A stretch of DNA of 64,000 nt from Daphnia pulex (Eukaryota > Arthropoda > Branchiopoda > Diplostraca > Daphniidae). The notes beneath the pieces were generated by a model. It did not search any database and had not been told where the DNA came from. It worked only from the letters and a program-made list of their open reading frames with translations. Where the stretch lies: assembly GCF_021134715.1 (NCBI RefSeq), contig NC_060019.1, forward strand, positions 5,766,001 through 5,830,000. Reading direction: 5' to 3'. Position 1 is the stretch's first letter. Each line of letters begins with the position of its first letter. Positions 45,401 through 59,943 of the stretch are shown here, piece by piece. The translations under genes and the position numbers were made by a program.

Positions 45401-47607
45401 CACAGAGACGAAAAGAGAACAAGGACAAGTCAAAGAGCAGGAAATGTTTTCTTGTCGATTGCATTTTCCGTCAGTTCGCCTATGCCACCGCCCCTCAAGG
45501 AATTGAAATTCCCATCGACTTGTATCAACAGATTTCTGATGGTACCTTGGGATGAGCGAGTCTTAAGGACTCGTTGCCATGACGACATCCGCGTCTCTCA
45601 ATTCGTTTAGCGGTTCCGTTCTGGCTTAATGTTGTCAACCAAGGGAGTACAGTAGAAAACGGGTGGGTGTATAGGAACGTGTCAACCTGAGTTGAAAGAC
45701 CGCCGTCACTCGACATTTCGGCCCGCCCGCTAAGTTTACCAAGGGTCGATTGATCCCTCCCTTGTATTATTACTGCACCTCCAATGAATTTTAGCAATTT
45801 AGAGAATCTCGATGAAGGAAGCAGCCAGCCCCCGCCGCCGTGGGTTCTCCGTGTGGCGCCAAACTACAAACGAAGCCCCGAAAACTCTTAACGCTGCCCT
45901 CCTTCGATCTTATAAGAGACCCGTAAAAAAACCATCATTGCCGGCGTAATTACGGCGTCTTAAGATTCTTGTTAGTTTCCCATTACGCTAGTTCGCCTCG
46001 GAGCAATTTCCCAAACTTGAAACAATATATATAAGGTGCTCGATGCGGTACAAAGGATTCGACATTCTCCAGCTGCCAAGATGCAAAGTGAGAGAGACAA
46101 GGGCGAGGAGCTGCTGGCCCAGGACTTTCCCCCCCCCCCCTTTCCCGTTAGAAAATGAGCATATATTAACGACTAGTCTGAGGAGAAAAACGACCTACTA
46201 ACTAATAATAACTGGCGATGAGAGAGTGCGAAGCATATCGATCGCTAGGCGAAAGCAGAAGGGGGGATCCACTACGACAAGAAAAGGTTGAAGGCAATCA
46301 TACAGACAGGAAAGAGATGGATCGATTGTTCCTGTCGATCGCGTTAGCAGCAGTTTTTTGTTGAATAAAAAAAAAAAGGGGAAAAAGAAAAGATGAAGAA
46401 GACGTCGAAGAAGAAGAAGAAGAAGAAAAGACAATCGACAAAAGATCAAGAAAGAGGAACTGGTCCAATCTCGACATCCCATCCGGATTCAGTTCCGGAG
46501 TCGAAATCAAGTTGGCCTTTAGCTGCTCCTTTTCTCTCTTTTTTATTTCTTTTGCAAAGGGTGGGGGAGGAGGAATTGAGTCCATGTCTTTATTTCCCTT
46601 TTGCGCAACACACACAGACACACGCACAGACAAGTTCAGCTGGCTGAAAAGTTGCAACAAGCCGAGAGAAACATGAAACAATAGACTTTGCACTCCAGCC
46701 GCATTCCTAGCCCTACACTGACATTGAATAATAATAATACCATAAGTAAACCCGACAGTTTCGAGTATCAAGGGAGCCAGCCAAGTTGAATGAGACAAGA
46801 CTCGAAAAGGTTGCATCTTCTCACAGGACGCACACACACACACACACACACAAAACGGAAAGAAAAAAACCCCCCCAAAAAATATATCAAGGCAAAAATA
46901 AGATTTGTGGAACGTGGAAAAGACGTCAGAGACGTGGGATCGTTTGAGGACTGTCGGGAGGTCTGACCGGACTCTCATAAATTTTTGGAAAGACTATCTG
47001 TCTATTCTTTGTATAAAGCGAGCCATCATCAGATGTCGGCTTGTTAGACGTCGTAAAATCGGCCGACGTTTGACTAGCAATGAGAAGCTCGTCATGGCAA
47101 AGAATCACGTTCTGAATAGAACAAGAGACGGATAATATGCCTCACTATTGATATGATGATAAAAAAAAAAGGGGGAAGGGAGGGAAAACCTGGGAGGAAG
47201 AGTCAAGATGTGATTGCGCATTCTGCGACTCTCGGCCGACGGAGTAAACCTGAAAGCTTTTTATGAATCTCCATAAGAAAAAGAAAAAAGACTGTGATGA
47301 TCTCAATAGATACGAGGGCGGAACGACTTGACAAACGACGCTGATTGTTGCATGCGCATCTTCGCGAGAGAGAGAGAGAGAGAGGATTTACAGCGGCAAG
47401 TCGGAAAAGATGAAAACCGCTGCAAACTAAACGGGGAGGGGGTAGCTAGCTTTCCGCTTTGAGCAAGATAAACCAACTTAATTTCCGTCTCTTTTCCTCG
47501 TTTCTAACTCGCACTTATGACGTACCTTCTGCTGTTGCCGCTACTGTGGTCGAGCTGAAATCCACGACGAGGAGCAATAAGCACAATGCCACCAACGACG
47601 AACGCAT
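33499..47607 (-). CDS. Nrk: MuSK/Nrk-type receptor tyrosine kinase (Ig-Ig-Frizzled-Kringle-TM-kinase)
   Basis: Eleven coding exons join in phase to 1,038 residues: 47607-47526, 41857-41258, 39519-39365, 36728-36455, 36313-36093, 35976-35891, 35769-35531, 35417-35172, 35050-34878, 34693-34538, 34383-33499. Exon 1 is a signal peptide ([17 protein letters not shown]). Exons 2-4 give two Ig domains (LTLQCHL...[15 protein letters not shown]...VNVTCSAS). A Frizzled cysteine-rich domain spans about 387-512 ([17 protein letters not shown]), and a Kringle about 555-633 ([11 protein letters not shown] ... CDIPQC). The transmembrane helix is about 654-676. The kinase has GQGAFG (735-740), VAVK (Lys762), HRDLATRN (His874) and DFG (902-904). 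[13 protein letters not shown] and [10 protein letters not shown] are close to MuSK and Drosophila Nrk. Expected role: Wnt-type or agrin-like signalling at nerve or muscle cells. The Kringle donor is the weaker GTTCGT. Confidence 0.93.
36729..39364 (-). other. Intron of the receptor kinase gene (2.6 kb), simple-sequence rich
   Basis: Contains GA/TC, GAA and AGA runs (for example 37665-37681 and 37575-37590), a GT run (38640-38656) and CA runs near 38850. Several open frames here are low-complexity translations, not genes. Confidence 0.6.
39520..41257 (-). other. Intron of the receptor kinase gene (1.7 kb)
   Basis: Simple repeats: GT at 39576-39592, TTCC at about 40352-40381, CT at about 40769-40785. 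Nothing coding seen. Confidence 0.6.
41858..47525 (-). other. First intron of the receptor kinase gene (5.7 kb)
   Basis: The longest intron, separating the signal-peptide exon from the rest. It holds a pentanucleotide array (42218-42259), CT and CA runs (43331-43355, 46831-46852), GAA/AAG tracts and C-runs. Open frames such as 42657-42986 and 46298-46978 are low-complexity and have no domain. Confidence 0.6.
42218..42259. repeat. (GGGCT)n pentanucleotide array
   Basis: About eight tandem GGGCT/GAGCT units inside the first intron of the receptor kinase gene. Confidence 0.93.
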
Positions 47608-49187
47608 AGTCTGCAAAAGTTTCCTCCTATAGATCCAGCTCCCCCTCCTTTCGAGGAAATCAACTGAAACAAGCAACCACACAAAACAACATGAGGATTA
47701 TTGTTTAAGAAAATTGAAACTTAACTGGAAATGGGACAAGTTTCAATCTGCACGACATCTGTCCAGCAGAGGGATTTTAGTTGGGGAATAAACTAGAGGG
47801 GGGAGGAGCGTCTTGTTATTTGCAGATTACTTCCCGTTGTCGAAACACAGTCAAACTGGGATTACTATCAATGTTTGACAGCAAAAGGGCGGAATCGTAT
47901 GCAACGACCCGATTGCAATGACTAGCCTTTAAGCTAGCTAGCCAAATCCTGGCACAAGTGCACGTCTACTCAAAGATTACATCTACCTTTGTGTTTTAAA
48001 AAATACGTAAGCAGTACTGCATCTAGTATTCATTATATTTTTTTAAAGTGATCTTCTACATGACATTTGTACTGATGCATTATTCAACTGGGGGGTAAGG
48101 CCCAGTTGATGTTGCACTTTAGTTTACATGCTTCGAAAGAGTTTATAGGCTGAACCCATTATAAGTTTGTGATGGTGTTGATACACACATGCTACACATT
48201 AGTTCTGAATCTTCCTTCTAGTTCAAGGATGAAACTCTTTGCAAGTTTGTTTTTGGTCTCCATGTTCAAACTTGTCCATCTGAAATTGGACTCAGCTAGA
48301 TTAGTTTCCTTCAGCTAAACTTCCCATTTCTAATGCATGCTACAAATTAAATGTAGACATGGCTAGGTTAATGAGGAATCCTGGCAACCATTTTATCAAG
48401 ATCTTTTTTGTTTGAATGACAGCTTTGAGCTTACAAACGGTCGGTAATGGGCAATATTTTTACTTAATCGCTAGCACTATTCATGCTAGTAGACACAACT
48501 CACCTTACAGAGACATCCCTTATTGAACCAAAACAAATACAAAGCAGAACTCTTTTATTTTTACAGTTTAAAGCTTTGATCTTTTGAGGGAGGAAAATGA
48601 TAGCTGCATAGCAGAAGCTTTATTTTGACAACTAACATCACTGCGTGACGTGCCAAGTATTTTTTAAATAAAAATATTCGGCAAAATTTCATATTCAAAC
48701 TATATATTAATCATTATTTAATTATTTTAATAATTATAAGAGTATGAACGGAGATATTTACAAACAAAATAGAAATTGGAAATCTGGAAATTGTTCCGGT
48801 TCCGAAGTCGTAAAGTCACGTGACTTGGCAAGGGGGACTTCGACTTGGGCCGACGTTTTCAAGATTCGGATTTCAAGTTCACCCTTGAGACCCTGTTGGA
48901 CTGTTCACTTGATTTGGCAAGGGATTGAAGAGAGGTGAAGGTTGTAACAAGTTCAATTCTCTCGTGTCTGCCTATTGACCCAACTCTTCTGACCACAGAG
49001 GTCTTAACTTATTATCGAAATAAGCCTTCTGGTAAGCCACTACATTTATTTAGTTCATCTCGTACAATCTCCGATATATTTTTTGTTTGGATGTGCGTGA
49101 TACAAGTGGATTAAATTTCACTGTTGAATTGTTATTTACTCATTGTTCCTCATGCGCTTATTTTATGTTGGTTTAGATTAACCAAAG
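47608..49187. other. Divergent promoter region between receptor kinase and vasa-like gene
   Basis: Holds the 5' UTR and promoter of the kinase gene (minus) and those of the helicase gene (plus). A plus-strand non-coding exon ends at 49031 (donor GTAAGC) and is spliced to 49177, just before the helicase ATG. The 64-codon ORF at 48744-48938 overlaps the probable 5' UTR and is not supported as a gene. Confidence 0.5.
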
Positions 49188-52514
<3,327 letters not shown>

Positions 52515-53315
52515 CGAACTTTCAACGGCGCCTCTTCATTATTCTAAATTTTTGTTTAACGTTTGGAGTTCTCCAAATTAAAAAAAGAAAAGAAATCTCA
52601 TCCAAGAAAATCTTGGAATTCCCTTACTAAGAATCAATTTGTCGCAATGTTATTATGTGTTTATTTTTCTAACCCAGATTACGAATACAGAACAAATTTC
52701 CTTTGTTAAATTTTTTTCTATAAAAAACTTACTTACTCCTAAGCTTATTTGTTTTTCAATTGTTATTGCTGTGAAAGACTAAACTATAGTAGGGGAGGAA
52801 ATTTTGATGAAATCGACTTGTTTTATTTGAATCTTTAAATTATAAAACTAACTTAAAAGTACCATGCTCACTTGGTATGCATGCAACTTTCAATTTTGCA
52901 AAGGCGTGTATGCAAATTAACCTGGAGTACATGAAAAGTAATAATCGCTTACTATTGCGCAATTATCAAATGTAGCCAAAAATTCGCGATCTCCACGAAT
53001 TTGGGGTGATGAAGATCGCATGTAGTGTAAAATCAGATGAATTGAGGGTTTTACGATACTTTCTTATCAACAGGAAACTGATCTCAGATTTTACACGGAC
53101 ACGGAGATGTTCAAAGTAACTCCCCGCGAGCAGGACAAGGAGTTGAGTTGATAAAAGTTTTTGAGTGCAGCCTAGCGGCCAAGATAGGAACCCAGGAAAT
53201 ATTATTCATCTTCAGTTCTTCACCGATGGTTGCTAGAAAAGTCTACTGATTAAAAGACACAATAAAAGAAGAAGCTAGGCAACTGTAGTTCCCAAAGTTG
53301 TTACAATAAATTGTA
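52515..53315. other. Helicase 3' UTR and intergenic region before FAF2
   Basis: A/T-rich 3' UTR, then an unannotated segment. ATTTTGCAAAGGCGTGTATGC and other short motifs were inspected but nothing distinctive was found. Confidence 0.4.
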
Positions 53316-55097
53316 ATGGATCTTGAAGATCGTGAACTCAGTCCTCAAAATACAGAGAAGCTAGTCCAATTTCAGGTAAGAAATCGACTTATTCATGTAT
53401 ATATTCGTCATAAAATGTTGAAAGTAAAAGTGTTAAGTAAATGTCTCTTTATAAAGGAGTTGTCTGGAATCGATGATCTGGACAAATGTATGGAGATTTT
53501 AGAGAGGCACAACTGGGATGTAGAGACAGCCATACATGATCATCTTGGTCTAGATCCCAGAGAAATGGCTCAACCTGCCAGGGAAATGCCTGTATTTCCT
53601 CTACAAAATGGACAACCTACTGTCCACAGACCTCTCCCACAGAACCCACCTAGAACACAACCTGTCGACTCAGTTATTCAAAGGATAATGACTTACTTCT
53701 TCAACCCCTTCCTTGATGACAACACAGGCCTTTTTCCATTGCCAAACCAAAGGCCTGATGGGTTTACAGGATGGCTGTTTTTCCTCTCATCTCTTCCATT
53801 AAGAGTTGTGATGGTTACATTTTATCATTTAACCCGTTTTGTCTTCAGGATCATCAGACCAGAAAACCGACCAGGTATTTAAATCTCTACTTTCCTTCAA
53901 AATTTCCTTTCTAATTGTGTTTCTGTTAATCCAATAGCTGTCACAGATCCAACAGGAAATGTCATTTCCTTCATTCACGAGTATAATGAAACATTTGGAG
54001 ATCAACACCCAACTTTCTATCCTGGAACCTACAGTCAGGTTCTCAATGAAGCTAAAAAAGATCTTAAATTTTTGTTGGCATACCTCCACTGTAAAGACCA
54101 CCAAGACACAAATAAGTTTTGCCGTCAGACGCTCTGCAACCCTCAAGTCATAGAGTTCATTAATAGCAATTGCTTAATGTGGGCGTGCAGTGTAAATAGT
54201 TTGGAAGGCTACCGTGTCTCGCAAGCGCTTCGAGAGAATACTTACCCATTTTTGGCCATTATTGTTCAGAGGGAATTCCGTATGACCGTCGTTGGGAGGT
54301 ACACGGGAAAAATTTCTGTTGCAATATTGAAATCGATTTTTAACGATCTTTTCATGATTTCATTTGCAGAATTGAAGGATTTATTGAACCAGATGCCCTA
54401 GTTCAACGTTTACGAACCACAATTTCAGATAATGAAGCTTTTCTAGTGGCCGCAAGGGCAGACCGTGAAGAACGTAGTTTTAACCAAGCTCTAAGGTTAG
54501 AGCAAGATGAAGCTTATCTCGAATCGTTACGAGCTGATCAAGAGAAGGAAGAGAAAAAGAGACGTGATCGTTTGCTTGAAGAAGAACGTCTTAGGGAGAT
54601 TAGAGAGATGGAACTAGCCGAAGAACGAAAGAAAGAGGTAAGGACGACAAGTATATCGCTATCCAATCCGGATTTAATTTTACCCACCCTTTGTAGGAAA
54701 TGATCCGGAGGAAGCAAGAAGCAATTAACTTGATACCGCCAGAACCCGCTGCCGACGAATCCGGAATTTGCCGTATTCTGATCCGATTACCTAGAGGGCA
54801 GAAACTAGAACGGCGCTTCCATCGAACAATCCACACACTCAAAGTAATTTTTTCTCATGGCCATTTCAAACCTTAAATCCATGACCATATAAAATTTTTT
54901 ATCTGCTAATTATTTCGCAATAGGATCTGTACTATTTTATTTTGGCTCATCCCGATTCTCCATATCAATTTGAAATGGCTACTTCTTTCCCTAAGCGAAC
55001 GTTACCATGGCAGCCCGACATGGATACTTACCCGACGTTGGCAGAAGTAGGTCTTGGAGCCTCTGAAGCTCTTCTCGTCTTGGACTTGGATGCTTGA
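53316..55097 (+). CDS. FAF2: FAF2 / UBXD8 (FAS-associated factor 2)
   Basis: Six exons join in phase to 475 residues (human about 445): 53316-53375, 53457-53874, 53938-54298, 54370-54637, 54697-54843, 54924-55097. An N-terminal UBA domain (GIDDLDKCMEILERHNWDVE) is followed by a hydrophobic hairpin (FTGWLFFLSSLPLRVVMVTF), a UAS thioredoxin-like domain (YNETFGDQHPTFYPGTY ... LRENTYPFLAIIVQ), a long charged coiled coil (EEKKRRDRLLEEERLREIRE), and a UBX domain (RILIRLPRGQKLERRFH ... TLPWQPDMDTYPTLAEVGL). UBXD8 sits in the ER and lipid-droplet membrane and recruits p97/VCP to ubiquitinated ERAD clients and to lipases. The UBX loop reads FPKR where FPR is usual. Confidence 0.97.
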
Positions 55098-55841
55098 TCA
55101 GTAGAGTTAAAAAATAATGTGTTTACAAAAACCTTTACCTACTCTTGCCCCCAAATTTTTCTTCAATTTCACATTGACCCGGTATTAAACCGCCATAAAA
55201 GTATCATGATCATAAAGAAAGAATAAAGAATTTCCATATATATTTTCTGTTATTTCCTTAATTTTGACCCGAAAGCCAGAAAAACCGGCAAAACAGCACA
55301 GAGCGACACCTGACAAGCCCCGGCTATTTTGTTAGCTATTGAATAAATTTTGCATATAAATGTCTAGGAAAAAAGGAATTTTGAACAAAAGAATCAAGAA
55401 GCTTTAGTGGAAATGAGGAAAGGGGAGCGGTTGAAACCGAACCAATCAAGAACAAAATAATTGGGTAAAAAAAATCAAATTCAAGGAAAACACTGGGGGG
55501 GAGGGGAGATGTGGGGTGTATGGGAGTGTAGAGGTTAAGGGCCCTACTAGAAATGAACATAAAATGTCTTCATTAATTTTCCTCTTCTCTGGAAAGTTTT
55601 GGTTTCACAAGGACAACACACGCACGGAACAATAATTTATGATCGGGAAAAATAATAATAAAAAAAAAAAAAATAGGAGAAATGAAAAAAAAAAAAAACA
55701 ACGAAGAGCTGTCTTTACTACAGACCAGGAAAAATCCCAGAGATTCTCGGAGAATTTACAACAGTTGCGGATTAAAGCATCGGGAATAGCGGTGTGTACT
55801 TCATTCGGTCCAATGTCTAACTTTAGCACATGAGACCGAAT
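55098..55841. other. Convergent 3' region between FAF2 and fizzy-related
   Basis: Two converging 3' UTRs. An AATAAAG stretch near 55224 may be the FAF2 poly-A signal. A-rich runs (55658-55700) are present. No gene. Confidence 0.45.
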
Positions 55842-57773
55842 CTACCTCAGACTAGTGAACAGATTCAACACCGATCGTGTTTCCTGTAATTAAAAAATAA
55901 GAATGAAAATGATTTCAATGTATTACATTAAGTGTACAAAAATTAATCTTTACCTTTTGCGATCGGGTCTTGTTAAATACGCTCCAGAACCTTAATGTCT
56001 CGTCGCCCGCTCCTGTTACTATGGACTCACCATCGGGCGACATCGCCAGATAAAGAACACGATAGGAATGGCCTGTCAGTTGTGCAACCTGAGCTAGGCT
56101 CGGGTATTTCCAGATAAGAATTTGATTTTGCGAGTATCCATGGGTACTCACCTGTAAAGTAAAATAAAAAAGCGGAATTAACAAAGTTATTTTGTGTATC
56201 AAGCTTTTTTTTTTTGTATTTGTTTTTAACTTACCAACTCCGACGAATGCTTGGACCAAGCCAAATTGCACACTTGTGATCCCGTATCGACATATTGCAT
56301 GGGTTGCCCGGTGAGCGTGTTCCAGAAACGGATGCATCGATCTGCGGTACCTCCACCACTAGCTAAAACTCCGTGATGATGTGGCGACCAAGCAATCGCT
56401 ATTTTTAAAACACCAAAACATTCAACGTCAAATACAAAATACTACCAAGACTTTAAATGAATATTACCTTTGACAGCTGCCAAATGTTCGGTAAACGTCT
56501 GCAATGGCGCAACAGAATGGAGTCCCCAGACAAATAACTTATTGTCATTACCACCAGAAGCTAGGAGTTGATTATCAGGTGACCATTTCAGGCCACACAC
56601 CTCTTGTCGATGTCCAGAAAGTCGCCTTTGCGCGATCGAGGGAGGAGTGCGAATATCCCTCTGCAAGATAAGGCGATCTCGGCTTCCGGAGGCAAGGAGG
56701 TCTCCGTTCCACGCTAAAGCACCTACACGCGCTGTATGTCCTTCCAGCGTGTGAATCCGCTTACCAGCAGTTACGTCCCAAACTTGAACTGTTCCGCGAT
56801 GTGTGCCCACCGAAACTAAGTGACCTCGTTCCGCCCAAGCCACCGAGGTAACGCTATCACCTTCCGGTGCTAAATCGCACAATCGCGTCACCTGATAAAC
56901 CAATAACAGTAAAATATTATTCGCAATTAAATATTATCTTGGTGTCGTATACTTGGCTAGTTGCAGCTGCCCACAGATATACACATGCCCCTAGTCCGAC
57001 ACTTAGCACATTTTGGGAAGACCAATCTACTAGATTTAAGTAGAAATCATCCTGTAGTTCAGGAGCATCAAGAACCTGAAAGAAGATTTGATTAGTTGAA
57101 TTCATTTATTTGAAGGTGGAATTGTATAAGCATTACTTTAAAAGGCACTTTGGCAATTTTTCTTGCTGCTTTACGTGGAGATTGCAGCAGCTTTTGGCTT
57201 GCGGGACTCAGTGGTGATAGCGAATATGGCTGACTTACTCGATTTTCTGGTTTTAATGGACTATCATACTAAAAGAGAGGAAAATATATTAAAGCTTTGT
57301 CGCATCTTGATTATAAAAAATAATTGGCATTTACGTGAAACACTCGGCGTTTCTTGTTTTGTAGTTCCCGAGGATCCTCGATACCACTGTTGAGAACTTC
57401 ATTCTCTAGAATGGAACGAAATAAGCTCCGATCGCGACCAGCAGCGTCACTCGCAACAGGAGGACCTTCTCGATTCCTCATACTAGACGACGTTGGGCTT
57501 AATTCTTCTTTCATGTGGAAGGCGACTTGCCAGTTGTTTCCGGCTCGAGTTGGGACAAGTCGATCACCGATATTGCGAGTAGAATTTGGTCGGTTTTTGG
57601 TGGGCTAAATTTGTAAAAGAAAGGCTTAAATTACAATAAATAGCATAGAAAAAAATATTTAGAGATTAGAGACTTACTGAGATAAGCGCAGAGGTCGTCG
57701 TCGTCGCGGTTGAAGGTCCTGCCGTTAGCTCCATCGTTCGCCTGAGGCGACGATCATAACTGGAATCCAACAT
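55842..57773 (-). CDS. fzr: Fizzy-related / Cdh1 (APC/C activator, WD40)
   Basis: Eight coding exons join in phase to 482 residues: 57773-57678, 57604-57335, 57268-57137, 57075-56953, 56891-56468, 56398-56235, 56151-55954, 55883-55842. The N-terminus MLDSSYDRRLRRTMELT is followed by the C-box as GDRLVPTRAGNNW (residues 46-52 are DRLVPTR), a Ser-Pro-rich linker with CDK-type sites (YDSPLKPE, LSPLSP, QSPRK), and seven WD40 repeats from VLDAPELQDDFYLNLVDWSS onward. The last exon reads ETRSVLNLFTSLR: like the Cdh1 tail but ending Leu-Arg, where Ile-Arg is usual for docking to the APC/C. Cdh1 directs APC/C to mitotic cyclins in late mitosis and G1. A 5'-UTR intron runs 59410-57788, so the promoter lies near 59.4-59.7 kb. 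Confidence 0.97.
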
Positions 57774-59943
57774 GTTGTTCTGGTGCGCTATGAAATATAA
57801 GACAAAAATAGAAATATTTTATTTCACCGAAACAGGTGCTCGAATTACACGAAAATAACACGCGCAGTTGTGGCACGGGACATCTGACTACCACAGCACC
57901 CGGTAGATCAAAATACGAACAATAAGATTTCTACTCGACTCTGGAGTCTAACAATGGGTACACTATGATCCCTGAATGTTCTTTTCTTCATGTACAAAAG
58001 ACAACCAACTCTCCCCACCACTAACAACAATAAGAGTCCTTCAGGTGTATGGATAAATAACATTTCCTGCAGTCAGATTCCCTCCCTCCACCCACCCAAC
58101 CCTCTTTTAGGCAAATGGGTTACATCCTGTCTGAATGCTTCCTGGTACGCTACTTTGAACATCTGCCCATGAACACTATGATACTCAAATTTGCAAGTGT
58201 AATTAAACTGATAACTGGAGACAATCTGAAATAGTGAATCCAGTTCAGCAAATACTGCAATACGAAACCCTAGCCCAAGGTTTTATGCAAATTGACACAA
58301 CAGGAAGGTGTTGGGTGTAAGAAACAGTTGCAATGGCAAACCATGTACACACAAAAATGAAGCAATTAAAATAAAAAGCATTATTCAAATAAAAAGAATT
58401 GTCTTACTGAAGATGGTAAGGCCAAAACAGAATCCTGAGATACTTTGGGGTTTTAGGCTAATATTAATCAGCAGCCCAGAGAAAAAAGTAGTCCAACAAT
58501 CGGCTCCAACTGATTAGACAGAACTAATGAAGGATCTGCAGAAACTTTGGATAAATTACCTGCTGAGTGGTGCTGCAGCAAGATAAAGTAACTCGTGATT
58601 TGCACTAGGTTGCTAATTTAGATTGTAGAGGATGATAAAACAACACGTCTTGCCACGGAAAACTCCCAGCCTGAAATGATAAACATCACTAAGTATCGAG
58701 GAAATGAAAACAGAAATACACAGATGAGAAAAACATTGATGACGAATTCATTTTTCAAGGCGAGTCTCCACCCCTTTCAGTAGGGACAAACAAGTTATTT
58801 TCGATCCCAGACGAATTGGCGTCACCACACTTTTAATAAAACAATATAGATAATTACCCTTTAAAAAAACTTCATTTAAATGGACATTTTGATTAAAACA
58901 TTCCCAATAATGAACTTGAGAAGAACAAAACAACAGTAGACAACGGGCTGAGATGTAGCAACGGTTAAATTTTTGTTGTCTACAAAGATGGCTGTGCAAC
59001 ATTGCCAAGTTTAGAGATAAAGAACAAATTTGGAAAAAAGATCAAAAATTCCCCTCCCCCTCCCAGGTCCCAAAGCTGTCTTTCTTTCCTCCTCGTTTTC
59101 GACATACATAGTCATTTGAACTGATCGACCTTCAAGGCTTCCACAGTCATTAACTTAAATTTTGAATGGGCGAGTCCCAGCATCTGCACAGATGTTAGAC
59201 AGATTAAGATTTGAATCTCCGTCTACATTTGATAACCGAAACCGTGATTGAACTGTAGACAGTCTACAAAATGGTCGTCGGTTACATTTGAAAATTGAAA
59301 TGACCCAGTATCAAATGAGGAAATAAAGCAACGAATGAACAAAATATATTTCATCGATTCATTTTAACAAAAAACTATGTGGCGGTATTAGGGTTTACTG
59401 ATTTACTTACCAATTAACAGAATCTCGGTATGAATAGACAATTGTTCTTGAATGTGGAATAGACGAACAAAAGTTGCTCCGGCGGGAACTGACGAGGTTA
59501 TGTCGCCCGCCAAAATGTAACAAGTGTCTCTTATAGGCACAAGATGTTACTAACCGTCACTTGGTAGGCTGGTTTAAAAAAAAATATTCACGTTGATAAG
59601 GTTAGACAAGTCCAGACTCTGCGCAGTACACTTTCATAAGTCTCGTGCGGGAAAGAGCTGAGACGTGATTCGTCCGCACAATTTATGTTCGGTGCACTTT
59701 GATCGGTAAAATTAGAAAAACAAATCAATATTCACTCGATTAATATATTTTACACGATGAAGCTCCCATACACACTCTGAATTTTAAAAAGAAAGTGCAA
59801 AAAACATGGCTTAATTTGTTAAAAAAATAAGCGTAGGACTATTATCATAGGCATTGAGCAATATCTAAAATGGAGGACAACTTTTTCAGAAAAAACCGCG
59901 TAAAAGGCGCAATTAATAAAATAAGTAAATAAGAAAAACTGAT
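57774..59943. other. fizzy-related 5' UTR intron and promoter; Dnmt1 3' flank
   Basis: The non-coding first exon of fizzy-related ends at 59411 (donor GTAAGT on the minus strand) and the gene's transcription probably starts around 59.5 kb. No other gene is supported; the 58748-59008 minus ORF lacks any feature. Confidence 0.45.

Noticed and set aside
46298..46978. 226-codon minus ORF
   Set aside because: Low-complexity (poly-Ser, poly-Phe, Cys-Val repeats from CA/GT and AAG tracts) within the first intron; no domain, no phase match to kinase exons.
48744..48938. 64-codon plus ORF upstream of the helicase
   Set aside because: Lies in the probable 5' flank/UTR of the vasa-like gene, with no domain and no splice support.
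53829..54146. 105-codon minus ORF
   Set aside because: Antisense shadow of FAF2 exons.
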